Shown piece after piece: positions 32,326 through 45,150 of a stretch of 64,000 nucleotides of DNA. This stretch comes from Ziziphus jujuba (taxonomy: Eukaryota > Streptophyta > Magnoliopsida > Rosales > Rhamnaceae), in contig NC_083380.1 in NCBI RefSeq assembly GCF_031755915.1, positions 15,209,001 to 15,273,000 of the forward strand, read 5' to 3'. The position numbers were made by a program, and so were the translations under genes. Every line of letters starts with the position of its first letter. Position 1 is the first letter of the stretch. The notes beneath the pieces were generated by a model, which worked only from the letters and a program-made list of their open reading frames with translations, was not told the DNA's origin and ran no database searches.

Positions 32326-34239
32326 GTGAATCGAAAATGCTGATTTAGATCAACAATATTTCTTTTTTAATCCCACTCTAACAGTAATTTCTATAATTAT
32401 TTTTATTTTACATTTTCCCATGAAATTATAATTCACATGTTTTTCCCCCTCCCTACACCAAATAAAATTTTGCATGGAAAATCGTATAACAATAAACGAG
32501 TTCATTAAAAATTTTATACAGAGAGTGAATTTTGATTTTCTACATTGGAAGCGCTAAGTCATCCTCTTCATTTTAGTTTTTTATTTTAAAAAGTCTATTA
32601 AATTATAAAAATAAAATATGACTTTTTAAAATGAAGAAGAGAATGGGCTTTTAGAAAGCCCATTAAAGATGCTTTAACTCATGACCCATGCACAAGCTGG
32701 CTTGAATATTGAAGGCCGGCTTTATAAATGTTTAAGTTTAGCATATGGCAGTGTATATATATTGTGGATGTATCACTTATCTATAATAAAACAACCAATC
32801 GCTCGAAGGTAGTTTTGAAAGAAAACATTAGTATGAGCTCTTTTTAGGGCTATTTCGATCTTTTAAAAAAAAATTTCTCTCACCTATTCATTTGAAATGA
32901 TTATCCTAAATTTGTGTAAGATTTTCAATGATTAAGATTTTGTTCGGGATTGATTTTAAAGCTCTAAAATTGATTATCCAAGATTTTATAGTCACTTTTA
33001 AGTGTTTAGTGAAATTTAAAAATTCTGATTTTAGAAGAATCTATATTTTTTGGTAAGTGTTTTTAAGAAGTATCAAAAGATTTTGATTTTAATTTCTCTA
33101 ATTATCCATTATAATTCCAAATTTAACCCTTATTTAAAAGTTAATATTATTTTTATTCTTAATTTATTGTCATTTTACCAAACAACATTATGATCAACAT
33201 TTGTTATTCTATTTTTTAATTTACTGTAGTTTTTTTTTTCTTTTGGGGGGATTAACGTTTACTATATTTGTAATGAAAAAAAATGATGTTACATATTTAG
33301 TAATATATGTTACATATAATAATAAAAATATAATACTCCAAGTGAAAAGATAATAAGGAACTTACAGTAACGAAAACCTATATGGCAAACCACATTATTT
33401 ACAAAATATCACATCATTTAAATATGTTTTATTTTTTTAATTAAACCTAAAAAAAAAAAAGTGACAACCCTTTTAGATTTACATAGAACCACTAAAAATT
33501 GCTATAAAAGGTTAATTGTATTTTTTAAAATTTGATTGGTAATTAAATTTTTGGTAAGTAACATGGATGACTTGACTTGCCACATAGGAAGTTCTTATAA
33601 TAATGTCATCATTTTGTCCTTATTATATCAAAATTATACATAAGCTCAAATCTGGTCTTAATATCAGGACTTCCTTTTTTTTGCGAGTAGATCATATTAA
33701 GGGTTGACATGAAAAATTGCATCTATTTATCAATGGATTCCGATAGGTTTATTTTTTTTTTTAAAATAGAATTTTAGTATATTACAAAATTTATATTTGA
33801 CCATTATTTAATTTTAAATCCTAGTTTTTTATGTAATACAAAGGCTAATAAAGAACTATCAGGTCATTTTGATTTAAAACTAATTATATATATATATATA
33901 TATATATAATAATTATCACACCAAAATATCTAAAATTTTAAAGTTAGGATATAATGTAAATTAATTTGGGTAGAATGGCCATTTATACTTCATTCTGACC
34001 TTTTAAAATTAAAATGTTTTAATATGATAATTATTCTATATATGTATATAAAACCTAAATATGAATCCTAAGTTCTAGCTAATTATATATATATATTATT
34101 TATAAATTTCTAGCTAATTATATATATATTATTTATAAATAATTATTTATATTATTTTTTATAAAAATGGGTTGGTCTACAAATTTTCATGTCCTTAAAT
34201 CAGTGTTCAAAAAAAAAAAAGAAAAAGAAAAAAAGTGCT
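31866..34239. other. Intergenic spacer, AT-rich, between copies C and D
   Basis: The first ~110 bases are the 3' UTR of C, repeated after copies D and E ('agatcaatgtgat', 'ggtggttggcctctaattta'). (TA)n runs lie at 32291-32322 and 33880-33909 and near 34083-34145, where a ~37-base block ('ctagctaattatatatat') is tandemly doubled. No gene, RNA or element end was recognised. Confidence 0.4.
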
Positions 34240-34640
34240 TGTGTGATTTTGTTTTGCAAAGGAAAGAAATTAAGTTTTACCTACAATCAAAAATAGTCTT
34301 CTTCTTCACTTTTGGGATATAAAAATAATAATGATAAATAATAAAATCTAATGTTAAAAAGGAAATAAAAACAATAATGGTTTTGAACTGGTTGACTCTC
34401 GTCTTTTTCGTAGACAATTCTATGAAGGAAACTCAATAGCGCCTCTGGGTGCAAAGAAACTATAATGAATATTCTTGGAACATCCTCCTCTACAGTCAAT
34501 CAATAGCCATCTCTCTCTCTATCTCTCTGTCTCTCTCTCTCGTGGAAAATTTGAACAACAGGTCCCAACTTTTCTTCATCAAACCAAACCAATTTGTAGA
34601 GCAACCAATTTGTAGAGCAGAGTTCATTATAATTATAAAC
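34240..34640 (+). promoter_or_regulatory. Upstream region of copy D, duplicated at relic B
   Basis: It matches 19926-20132 plus 25741-25910 block by block. It holds a (TC)n run (34511-34541) in the probable 5' leader, a common feature of plant core promoters. No clear TATA box could be fixed. Confidence 0.45.
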
Positions 34641-35003
34641 TTGTAGAACAAAGTTTTTGGCATGTCTTTTATTTGTTTGACAGTGTTATTTATTTGACAA
34701 ATATCATGCTTCATTGATTTTTCTTTCCAAAACATTATCTTAAAAAAAATTTCCATGCATGAGAGAGCCTTTTCACTTATGGATCCATCATCTTTCATCC
34801 TAAAACCCCTCATCACCATCTTCATCTTCTCTACAGCTTTCTCATCAATATCTCACTACAGCAGCAGCGAAGAAGAAGGACTCTATGTGGAGTGCGGTCC
34901 TCCCTACGATTGTGGTGACCTTAAAACATTTCCCAACCTTTCTAAGGAACTGATGTCAGACCCCGATCCTCCGGTCGGCAAGGCTTCAAGATTGAGTTCC
35001 TTT

Positions 35004-35607
35004 TGTATAATTCTAGAACTATTTCTATAATAAAGAAACTAAACAAAGACACACAAATTTATCGAGGTTCGGTCAAAATTGGCCTACGTCCTCGTTGCTC
35101 AGGTGTTGATTTACAAGCTTAGTTATAGACCCTCTAATGGAGGATTCACACAAGAATTCCCAAAGCCAAAAGCCAAAAACCCAATACACCCATTCAGTCT
35201 TCGATCTCCACAAAGATCTCTCTTAAACCTATGTTAAGAACACAAAGAAAACAAGAAAGAATGGCTCTCAAAACTCAAAGGATTCTTTTTCACACATAGC
35301 TCTATATACGGGTCTACAACCTTTCTCTCTTTTTCCCTCTCTGTTTTTCTATATCTAATATCTGAAGAAGAAGACCAAAATACATATATATGTATTTCTA
35401 GAAACAACAAAATGGTGCGTTCAATTAATCCCAGCAGCTCTAACGTGGCAAGCAACCTGTGAAATAACTTTCTGCCCTTTATTAACTGATGTGGCAGCAA
35501 AGTGTTGTTGTTTTGGAACTTAGAAATCTACTATTCTTTCTTTCTTCTCTGACCAGCAACTTGTAAACACATATATAACTGATCAGATTTGAGGATTATT
35601 TTACTCA
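35004..35607 (-). repeat. 3' LTR (left) of Copia element 2
   Basis: It shares 'aacaaagacacacaaattta', 'cctctaatggaggattcaca' and 'ctttctctctttttccctct' with the right LTR. The TG...CA ends are intact. Confidence 0.85.
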
Positions 35608-35689
35608 CATATCTTCACCTAATCCTCAAATCATCATCAGATACAGAAATTTACAACACCATCCCAGCAATCTTCAACTCTCACCAAGT

Positions 35690-38600
35690 TCAGCCTACTC
35701 CTACTCTGAGCAAGCTATTGCAGGTATTAAACTTGCTCACAGGCAGGACTTTAGTTCCCATATCAGAGGGATTAAATTCAGTTGGTATCTTCTCCAGTTG
35801 AAAGACTTGTTGAGTTACCATGTCACGAATGAAGTGGTACTTGACTTGAATATGTTTAGACCTCTCATGGATGACAGGATTCTTGCACAAATGAATTGTA
35901 CTTTGGCCGTCAGAGTATAACACAACCTCTCCATCAAGCACCTTCAACTCCATTAGCAATCCTTTAAGCCAAATTGCCTCCTTGGCAGCTTCTAGTTGCT
36001 ATATACTTTGCCTCTATTGTTGACAATGCCACAATTGGTTGTAATTGAGATTTCCAGCTTATGCAATTCCCACACAAAGTAAATGCATAAGATGAAATGG
36101 ACCTTCCCTTGTTCCTATCTCCTGCATAATCTGAATCTAAGTAACCATTAAGCTCAACCCTCTCTTGATTACCTTTTTAGATTAATCCTTCATACAAAGT
36201 CTGCTTCACATATCTAACCAACCATATCATACCCTCCCAATGCGTTTTACCCGGATTGGCAATATATATGCTAAGAACACTAATAGCATGCGCAAGATCC
36301 GGCCTTGTACAAATCATTGTATACATAACTGAACCAACAGCATCAGTTGAAAGTTTGAAATGTCCTCCAAGTGGAACATTTACCACCTTAGCATTAACCA
36401 TAGCAAATCTAAAATGTCCTTCAAGTGGAACATTTACCACCTTAGCATTAGCCATAGCAAACCTTGAAATAACTTTCTGCAAGTAAGAAGTTTGCAGCAA
36501 CTTCATCTCTGATTTTCTCCTATCTTTAGCAATTGATATTCCTAAAATCTTCTTTGCTGCCTTTAGATCCTTCATATCAAATTCAGATTTAAGCAACTCC
36601 TTGACTGATTGTATTACCTTCAGATTTGGACCAGCCACTAACATATCATCAACATATAAAAGAAGATAGACAGCTCTATCACTCATAGTATCCTTAAAAT
36701 ATAGGCAACTATCAAAACCACTTCTTATAAATCTAGCTTCTATCATAAAAGAATCAAATCTTTTGTACCACTGCCTTGGTGATTGTTTGAGACCATATAA
36801 TGGTTTCTTAAGTAAGCACACAAGCTCTCCACCTTTTTCTTAACTTCGAAGCCTTGATGTTGTCTCATATAGATGGTTTCTTCCAATCTTCCATGTAGAA
36901 AGGCTGTCTTTACATCAAGCTGCTCCACTTCCCAATTAAACTGAGTTACTAAGGCCAAAATGGTTCTTATTGTTGTGTACTTCACAACTGGAGAGAAGAT
37001 CTCATTATAATCTATTCCCTCCACCTATGTAAAACCCTTAGCCACAAGTCTGGCTTTAAACCTCACTAGTTCAGCACTTGTAATACCTTCTTTGACCTTA
37101 TAAATCCACTTGTAATCTATGATTTTCTGATATGTAGGAGCTAATACTAAGTCCCATGTTTTATTCTCATGCAGTGACTTCATTTCTTCTTTCATAGCTT
37201 CAATCCACTGAGTTGCTTGCTTAGACCTCACAGCCTTCATATAAGACCTTGGTTCATTGTCTACCAAGTCTTGATATGCAACCAAAACATAAGCTATATA
37301 ATCTACATAGTTGTACCTCATGTTGGGTTTAATTTGCCTCCTTGCTCTATCTCTAGTTAACAAATAACCAGGTGATGCGACTAATCTTTGATTCGACCTT
37401 GGAGACTACTGTACCATTTGCTCTTCAATTGTGTCTTCATCAGAAAGTGATGTGGCTGGTGTCTTTGATCCAATTAATTCACTCTCTTCATCAGCTGGCT
37501 GCCTCTCAAACTCATCAGCACCTTGACCATTATCATCACCATCTTGGTTCTCCACCTAAGTGGATAATTCAAGCTGTTTCTTATCCAATTTGTGCTCAAA
37601 TTATGTACCTGCAGGGTTAATAACTTTGCAAGGTATTGTATTTTCATCAAATATCACATCCTTGCTTATTATGACTTTAAAACCTGAATTTTCTCTAACC
37701 CACAACCTAAATCCCTTGACACATTGAGCATAACCAAAGAAAATACATTTCACACTTCTAGGTTCAAGTTTTCCTTCAGATTGGTGTGCATAAGCAGCAC
37801 AACCAAACACTCTAAGATTGTTATAATCTGGTTGCTTTCCAGACCAAACATGTTTAGGGGATTTAAACTCTAAAATAGTAGATGGAAACAAATTAACCAA
37901 GTGTATGACAGTCATAATAGCTTCACCCCAAAATAAATTTGGCAATCCAGAAGACACAAGCATACATCTTACTTTGTTAAGCAGTGTCATTTCATCCTTT
38001 CAGCTACACCATTTTGTTATGATGTGTGCTTTACTGTTCTATGCCTTAAAATACCATGGTTTTTACAAAAAATATCAAACTCATTATTACAAAATTCCAA
38101 ACCATTATCAGTCCTTAAAGCTTTAACAAGTTTATTAGTTTGATTGTCAACAAGTAACTTCCATTCTTTAAACTTTGTAAAAGCTTCATCCTTGGATTTC
38201 AACAAATAAATCCATACCTTTCTAGAATGATCATCAATAATAGATAAAAAAAAAATATATCTATTTCCACTTTGAGTTTGTATTTTGGCAGGGCCCCATA
38301 CATCAGCATGCATATAATCTAAATCAAATTTACCTTTACTTGTACTCAAGTTAAAACTCAACCTGTGTTGTTTTCCTAAAACACAATTTTCACAAAGATC
38401 AAGTTTGCTGATCATATCCTTGCCAAATACACCTTGTTAATTCAAATAATACAAGCCTTTTTCACTAATATGGCCCAATATATTATGCCACAGATTTGTT
38501 TTATTCACAAATGATCCGACAGATGCATTACTAGAATTAATAACAGTTTACCAAGTAAAACATACAAGCCATTTTTCTTAACACCTTTCATGGCAACATA

Positions 38601-39750
38601 TGCACCTTTAGTAATTTTCATTACACCATTTTCAGTTTTGCATGAATAACCAAAATCATCAAGCATTCCAAGAGAAATCAGATTTCGTTTTAAACATGGT
38701 ACATGTCTCACAGAAGAAAGAGTTTTCACAATGTCATCATACATTTGTAACTGAATATCACCAATGCCAACAACTTGGTAGGACAGGTTATTACCTAGAA
38801 GCACTTGAACACCATCACACTTAGTGTAGGATTGAAAGGAATCCAAGCTTGGACACATATGAAATGAACAGCCAGAATCTAATACCCACTCGAGCAGTTT
38901 TGTTCAGAAGTTACAGCAAGAACCTTTGCAGGGTCTGAATTAGTGGAGACTATGGCCAAGTCTCCACTTTCTTGGCCGTTTTGTTTTTCATCTCTTTTTT
39001 TGTTAAAAAAACTCTAAATGAAGTGACCTTCTTTCTTACAATAGAAACATTTCTTACCTCTAGGCCTAGACTTAGACCTGTAATTGTCTCTAGATTTACT
39101 TCTATGGTCATTATGACCCTAACTTCTATTGACACTCCTACCTCTTACATTGAGTCCTTCCCTTTTGTTTTCAGATTTTAACTCTAAATCTCTAGACTTT
39201 AGGGCACTCACAACTATTTCTAAGGACAACTCATCCCTACCATATTTAATTGCATTTTTGACCTTTTTATATGTTTCTGGCAAAGAATTAAGCAATATCA
39301 CAGCATTATGTTCATCACTAAAGACAACTTACAATAAGCAAGATCTAAAATCAATCTATTAAAAGCATCAAGATTGGCATCTAAGTCTTTAGTAACATCC
39401 ATTTTGAAGCCAAAAAATTGTTCAAGCAATAAGATTCGATTAGGGAGTGATTTTACCAGATAGAGTTGTTCCAATCAGGTCCACATTTAAGCCGTGGTTT
39501 GGATGTCATCCACCTTCCTTAGAACATTATCTGAAAGATGTAAGATGATTGTGCTTATGGCTATTTCGTCCATCTCCATCTTCTTTTCTTCAGTAATTGA
39601 CTCAGAGAAGGAGTTGTCAATCGCTTTGGCCACCTTCATCTATACCAAGATTACTCTCATTTTCTTATGCCATAAAAGGAAATCACCTTTCCCGTTGAAG
39701 ACCTCCAATTCCAACTTGGCTGACATTGTTGAAAATTGAAAAGAAAACCC
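35690..39750 (-). pseudogene. Decayed gag-pol of Copia element 2
   Basis: Minus-strand domains from right to left: gag ('LPETYKKVKNAIKYGRDELS', near 39270); protease and pre-integrase ('RHVPCLKRNLISLGMLDDFG', 38650-38710; 'CENCVLGKQHRLSF', ~38390); integrase ('FLSIIDDHSRKVWIYLLKSK', 'LRTDNGLEFCNNEFD'); reverse transcriptase ('LLYVDDMLVAGP', ~36650); and RNase H tail ('HERSKHIQVKYHFIRD', ~35850). Several stops and frameshifts separate the pieces, for example near 37024, 37600, 38010 and 38420. An 18-codon in-frame duplication is seen at 36361-36468. It cannot make a functional polyprotein. Confidence 0.85.
36361..36468 (-). repeat. 54-bp tandem duplication in the reverse transcriptase region
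   Basis: 'tgtcct(c/t)caagtggaacatttaccac' occurs at 36361 and 36415. The 54-base period adds 18 codons in frame ('NAKVVNVPL' twice in the translation). Confidence 0.75.
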
Positions 39751-39842
39751 AATTGCATAATTAATTTGACCAAGAATCGAAAGTGAACCCAAATTGCAAA
39801 AAGACACGAATCAGAGAAATGTTCCCCAAGATTAGAACACAA

Positions 39843-39854
39843 GCTCTGATACCA
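39843..39854 (-). promoter_or_regulatory. Primer-binding site (tRNA-Met) of Copia element 2
   Basis: 'gctctgatacca' is the reverse complement of 'tggtatcagagc'. It lies four bases inside the right LTR edge. Confidence 0.8.
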
Positions 39855-39858
39855 CTGT

Positions 39859-40482
39859 TGTATAACTCTGGAACTATTTCTATAATAAAGAAATTGAACA
39901 AAGACACACAAATTTACCGAGGTCCGGTAAAAATCGACCTATGTCCTCGTTGCTCAAGTGTTGAGCTTTCTGCACTATGTAAATGTAGTGTTTACAAGCT
40001 CAGTTACAGACCCTCTAATGGAGGATTCACACAAGAATTCCCAAAGCAAAAACCCAATAACCCAATACACCCACTCACTCTTCGATCTCCATAAAGATCT
40101 CTCTCAAACCCACGTTGAGAACACAAAGAAAACAAGAAAGAATGGCTCTCAAAAGTCAAAGAATTCTTTTTCACACATAGCTCTATATACAGATCTACAA
40201 CCTTTCTCTCTTTTTCCCTCTCTGTTTTTCTATATCTGATATCTGAAGAGGAAGACCAAAATACATATATATATTTCCAGAAACAACAAAACGATGCATT
40301 CAATTAATCCCAGCAGCTCCAACGTGGCAGGCAACCTCTAAAATAACTTTATGCCCTTTATTAACTAATGTGGCAGCAAAGTGTTGTCGTTTTGGAACCT
40401 GGAAATCTCCTCCTCTTTTGTCTCTAACCAGCAGCTTGTAAACACATATATAGCCGACCAGATTTGAGGATTATTTTACTCA
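39859..40482 (-). repeat. 5' LTR (right) of Copia element 2
   Basis: Partner of 35004-35607. It carries an extra segment around 39965-39995 ('gcactatgtaaatgtagtgt') that the left copy lacks. Confidence 0.85.
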
Positions 40483-41108
40483 TAATGTCGAAACATCAAA
40501 CAGCTTATTAAAATCAGTGGTCAAAGGTTTCATGTTTTGGACATCAAAAAACCAGTTAATATAATGAAAATTGCGAGAACGGATCTATACGGTACTCTCT
40601 GCATCGAAAATGATTTTGTTGCCATCACCTTGAACTACACTCTCTTTGATTATGCTCCAAACGTTGAAAACCTGACATTGATTTATGGCTGCCAAAAACT
40701 ACCTCTTTCAAATAACTTTAGTTGCAACTTAAGCAATAGGGCCATCCAGACCATTTACTATGACACAGATGACCCATTTAATGATACCAAAATTCTTTCT
40801 GAAGCTCGTGGGTCATGTAAACCTCTCAAAGTTCCTATTTTACAGAGTTCTAAAGATGTGAACAGCCCTGAGGTTGGAAGAGAAGAATTAGATAAAGCTG
40901 TGAAAGAAGGTTTTGATGTAGATTACAACTACCAAATAGCTTTTCCGTGTAAAGGATGTGAAGGGTCAGGTGGGAGATGCGGATCTAATGTCACCACTAA
41001 TGAATTCCTCTACTATTGCCATAAAAGCAAACCCCAACCCATAATGTGTCGCCCTGGTATGCTCATGTTTCTTTTTTATTTTATTTTATTTTATTTTATT
41101 GCTTTGTT

Positions 41109-41141
<33 letters not shown>

Positions 41142-41605
41142 ATATAGTTTTAGCACATTTATAATAATACTACGCATTAATCTCAAGAGAGTCCAAATAA
41201 ATAAAGACAGAAATATTGATGCTTAGTAAATTTGTTTATCTTGTTTATCTGTTAGACTGTTACTTTCTTGCTATTGGTACTTATTATATGCTGATATATG
41301 TAGTATTAGTTGCAAACTCTAATTTGGGCAAATCAAACTCCAAATGATGGAATTTTACTATAGCTACTAGGACTCTCCTCCACCATTTTCCATTAGTTCT
41401 CTGTTTCATTAACCAATATTTAGTACTAACTTGTAATGTAGTTATTTGGTCTTTAGTCTTTACCAAACAATAGCTAAAATCGACTCCAACTGAAAACTAG
41501 CTTGTAGATATTTTCTAAGCTACAGAGTTTAGACAATTGGGTTTAATTTGATTAAATATGGCTCTCCTTGGTCATTAGAGTTTTTGGATGTTGAAGCTGT
41601 TTTAC

Positions 41606-41608
<3 letters not shown>

Positions 41609-41663
<55 letters not shown>
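41609..41663 (+). repeat. (TG)n microsatellite, about 27 repeats, intron 1 of copy D
   Basis: Pure TG run. The paralogous site in relic B (26562-26581) has about 10 repeats. Confidence 0.9.
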
Positions 41664-41666
<3 letters not shown>

Positions 41667-42467
41667 CTTTGTTTGACTAGAGAGAGATAAAACACTCTTA
41701 GTGAGATGATCCAATCCTTGTAATTTGTTTGGCCCTACAAAAGCATGATCAAAAAGTATGTGTGTTTTAATTTTATTTTTTATAGACAATTGAAGTGCGA
41801 TTGGTTGGAATTCTTTCCACGCCTGCATCGTTGAACATGTCAACCATCCAACGAATATATATAACAATTTCTTCATTTAGTTGTTTTTGACCATCCACGT
41901 CAACCTTTAGAATAATTATTAATTACTGGCACATCAAAACATAATCATATTTTTATTTATATTAATCTGTGTACTTATTAAAAAAATCCCATTTATAATA
42001 AATACATATTATATATTATATATTCATATCAGAGTGTCATGTCATCTATATACATATATGCAAATTTTTTTTTCAAGCTTGAAGTTCTTTATATACAAAC
42101 ATTATGGTATAATGACATTGTGTGTGTGGTTAAGTTTTAGTTTTATTATATATTGTTAACCAATTATTTATTAAAGATTACTTAACAATTGCAACCTTCA
42201 AGTATGAAGTTTATTCAATTAAAAAAATAAACTGGTGACATGTTTATTTATTTATTTACTTATTTATTTATTTTTATCAATGTTTGAAAATATTAAACTG
42301 ATGACTTGTTTTATTTTACTCCCAACTTATGGTATAAAAAACCTGAACAAACTACCTTAAAAACTGATCTATAGTTATATACTACCTAGATATCAACATC
42401 CTCTCTTCTAAGAAATTTCTTCTCAAAGTTGCTTAATTGCCATATGCACATTGCAGAAATTATAAAT

Positions 42468-42757
42468 TGTTAGTGTAATGACACTTTTGTTGCTGTCATA
42501 AGTTTTTTTGTAATGGTTAGTTACTGTACATCCAGCTTTTTTGCTAAAACATTGTTGTATTAGGTAGCCAAAGTATTGCTTTTTTTTTTTGCAGTATGAT
42601 TATTGCAGTGTTAGGTGAAAATTAGGTGGTTTGCTGTTTATGTAAGCTTGTGTTTCTATGTTTTATCCAAAAAATGAAAAGGTGTGTTCAACACACCAGT
42701 TCAAGCTCCTTTCTTCTTCCCCTTCCTTTTTGCTGTGTTTTTGTCTAAAATCCTACA
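42468..42757 (+). repeat. 5' LTR of Copia element 3
   Basis: TG...CA ends. It is similar throughout to 46721-47009, sharing 'ccaaaaaatgaaaa' and 'gtgtgttcaacacacca'. Confidence 0.88.
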
Positions 42758-43724
42758 AATGGTACAGAAACATTCCTTCTACCTTTTCTTCCTTTTTTTA
42801 AATGGCTTCAACTCATTTTTCTGCTCCATCACCTTTTATATTTTCTGGAGAAAATTATCCATATGGTCTATAAAGATGAAAGCTTACCTTCAAACTTTTG
42901 ACTTGTGGAAAGTTGTAGAGACCAAGAGAAACTCTCCCCCTTTGATAGCAAATCCCATTATTACTCAAATAATGCAACATAGTGAGGAAGTTCCTAAAAA
43001 TTTTAAGATTTTATCTGCCTTGCATGCTGGGATTTCAGAAGTGATGTTCACTAGAATTATGGCTTGCACTACAACTAAAGAGGTCTGGGACAAGCTTAAA
43101 GAAGAGTTCCAGGGAAGTGCAAGAATAAGACAAATGCAGGTATTGAACTTAAGGAGGGAGTTCGAAACTTTAAGAATGAAGGATTTTGAGTTGGTAAAAG
43201 ACTTCATTGACAGACTCATGAAGGTAGTAAACTAGATTAGAACTCTTGGAGAGAAGTTAGGAGATAGAAAAGTGGTGGAGAAAGTGCTGGTCAGCTTACC
43301 AGAGAAGTTCGAAGCAAATATCTCATCCTTGGGGGAGTCAAGAGACCTGAATCAAATTTCTTTGTTAGAGCTTGTTAATGCTTTACAAGAAATTGAACAA
43401 AGAAAATCTACAAGACATTTAAAAAAAAAAAAAAACTCAGAAAGTGTTTTTCTAGCACTGCAAAAAGCTAAGGCTCCGGCAAATAATAACCAAAGGAAGT
43501 AGCAAGGTGGAGGAAGTAAAGATAAAGGAAGATATGGTGCTGGTACAAGCAGAGAGGGTGAAAGAAAGAAGTTTATCAAGTGCTCTCATTGCAAAAAGGA
43601 TGACCATTCTGAAAAATATTGTTGGTTTAGGCCTAATGTTCAATGTAGAGCTTGCAAAAAACTTCAACATGTTAAAAAGGTATGCAAAAGCAAAGGAGGA
43701 CCAGTACAAGAAGCATATCAGGTA

Positions 43725-44990
43725 CAAGTTGGTGATGAAGCATGGCAAAGTGAGGAAAGGCTGTTTGTTGCTACATGCTATACAGAAAACGATAGCAAAG
43801 AAGCTTGGTTGGTGGATAGTGGCTGCACTCAACATATGACACATAATGCTGATCTCTTCAAAAGGTTGGATAGAAGCTTTGTTTCCAAAGTTCAAATTGG
43901 AAATGGAGACTTTATTCAAGTTTAAGGCAAAAAAGATGTGGCTGTGGAAACTTCAACAGGTACTAAACTCATTTCAAATGTGTTATGTGCACCCGAAATT
44001 AATCAAAGCTTGTTGAGTGTGGGACAAATGCTTTAGAATGGATATTCTTTGAATTTTCAAGATAAGTCTTGCACAATATATGATCAACATGGAAGTGAAA
44101 TTCTAAATGTTGGAATGAAAGATAAAAGTTTGGTAGTAGAATGGAATTGGCAAAAGAGTGAAGTTCGAGCCTCGGAAAAGAATTTTATCCAAGAACATGA
44201 TGAAATTTAGGAGGAGATCGATACAAATGATGAAGACGCTATTGGAATCTAAGGTACAAAATCCTTTACTGATGTATATGAGAGAAGCATTCGAGGTACA
44301 AGACCTTTCACTGATGCATCCGAGAGAAGTGTCTGAGGTACACCACCCCTGTCTGATGTCTGAGGTACAAGTTGCTGATGAAGCATGGCAAAGTGAGGAA
44401 AAGCTATTTGTTGCTACATGTTATCCAAAAAGTGATAGCTAAGAAGCTTGGTTGGTGGTTAGTGGCTGCATTCAACATATAACACATGATGCTGATCTCT
44501 TCAAAAGGTTGGATATAAGCTTTGTTGCCAAAGTCCAAATTGGAAATAGAGACTTTATTCAAGTTTAAGGCAAAAGAGATGTGGCTGCAGAAACTTCAAC
44601 AAGTACTAAATTCATTTCAAATGTGTTATATATGCCCAAAATTAATCAAAGCTTGTTGTGTGTGGGACAAATGCTTGAAAATGGATATTCTTTGAATTTT
44701 CAAGATAAGTCTTGCATAATATATGATCAACATGGAAGTGAAATTCTAAATGTTGGAATGAAAGATAAAAGTTTTGTAGTAGCATGGAATTGGGAAAAGA
44801 GTGAAGTTTGAGCCTTAGAAATAATTTTATCCAAAAACATGATGAAATTCAGGAGGAGACTGATACAAATGATGAATTCGCTGTTGGAATCTAAGGTACA
44901 AAATCCTTGACTGATGAATATGAGAGAAGCATCTAAGGTACAAGACCCCTATCCGATGTCTGAGGTACAAGACCCTCGACCGATGTCCGA
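43725..44990 (+). repeat. 643-bp tandem duplication of the protease region, element 3
   Basis: 'gatgaagcatggcaaagtga' occurs at 43734 and 44377. Similarity then runs in parallel through the protease signature, 'ttcaagataagtcttgca', 'tggaagtgaaattctaaatg' and the 'gaatctaaggtacaaaatcc' block. Copy 1 is about 43725-44367 and copy 2 about 44368-44990. Confidence 0.8.
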
Positions 44991-45150
44991 GGTACAAGCC
45001 CCCTGATCGATGTCTGAGATACAAGACTCTTGACCGATGTCCGAGATACAAGACCCCTGATCGATGTCCGAGGTACAAGACTCCTGACCGATGTCCGAGA
45101 TATAAGATCCTTAATTGATGTCCGAGGTACAAGACTCTTGATTGATGTAT
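44935..45150 (+). repeat. 27-bp minisatellite, about eight units, element 3
   Basis: Units follow 'gatgtccgaggtacaagac' plus about 8 variable bases; exact spacing is 27, for example 45062 to 45089. The period is nine codons, so both strands stay open. It reads 'DVRGTRLL'-like on the plus strand. Confidence 0.85.

Larger units (their letters stand above)
35004..40482 (-). mobile_element. Old reverse Ty1-Copia element (about 5.5 kb) inside exon 1 of copy D
   Basis: LTRs lie at 35004-35607 and 39859-40482; read on the minus strand each begins TGAGTAAAAT and ends ATTATACA or GTTATACA. The tRNA-Met primer-binding site appears reversed ('gctctgatacca') at 39843-39854, which fixes the 5' LTR as the right-hand one. 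Flanking bases ('ccttt' and 'taatg') do not match, so the target duplication is lost or was trimmed. The LTRs differ by many substitutions and an indel of about 20 bases near 39965-39995, so this is older than element 1. Confidence 0.85.

Noticed and set aside
34999..40487. A target duplication around Copia element 2
   Set aside because: The flanking five bases do not match ('ccttt' and 'taatg'), so none is claimed.
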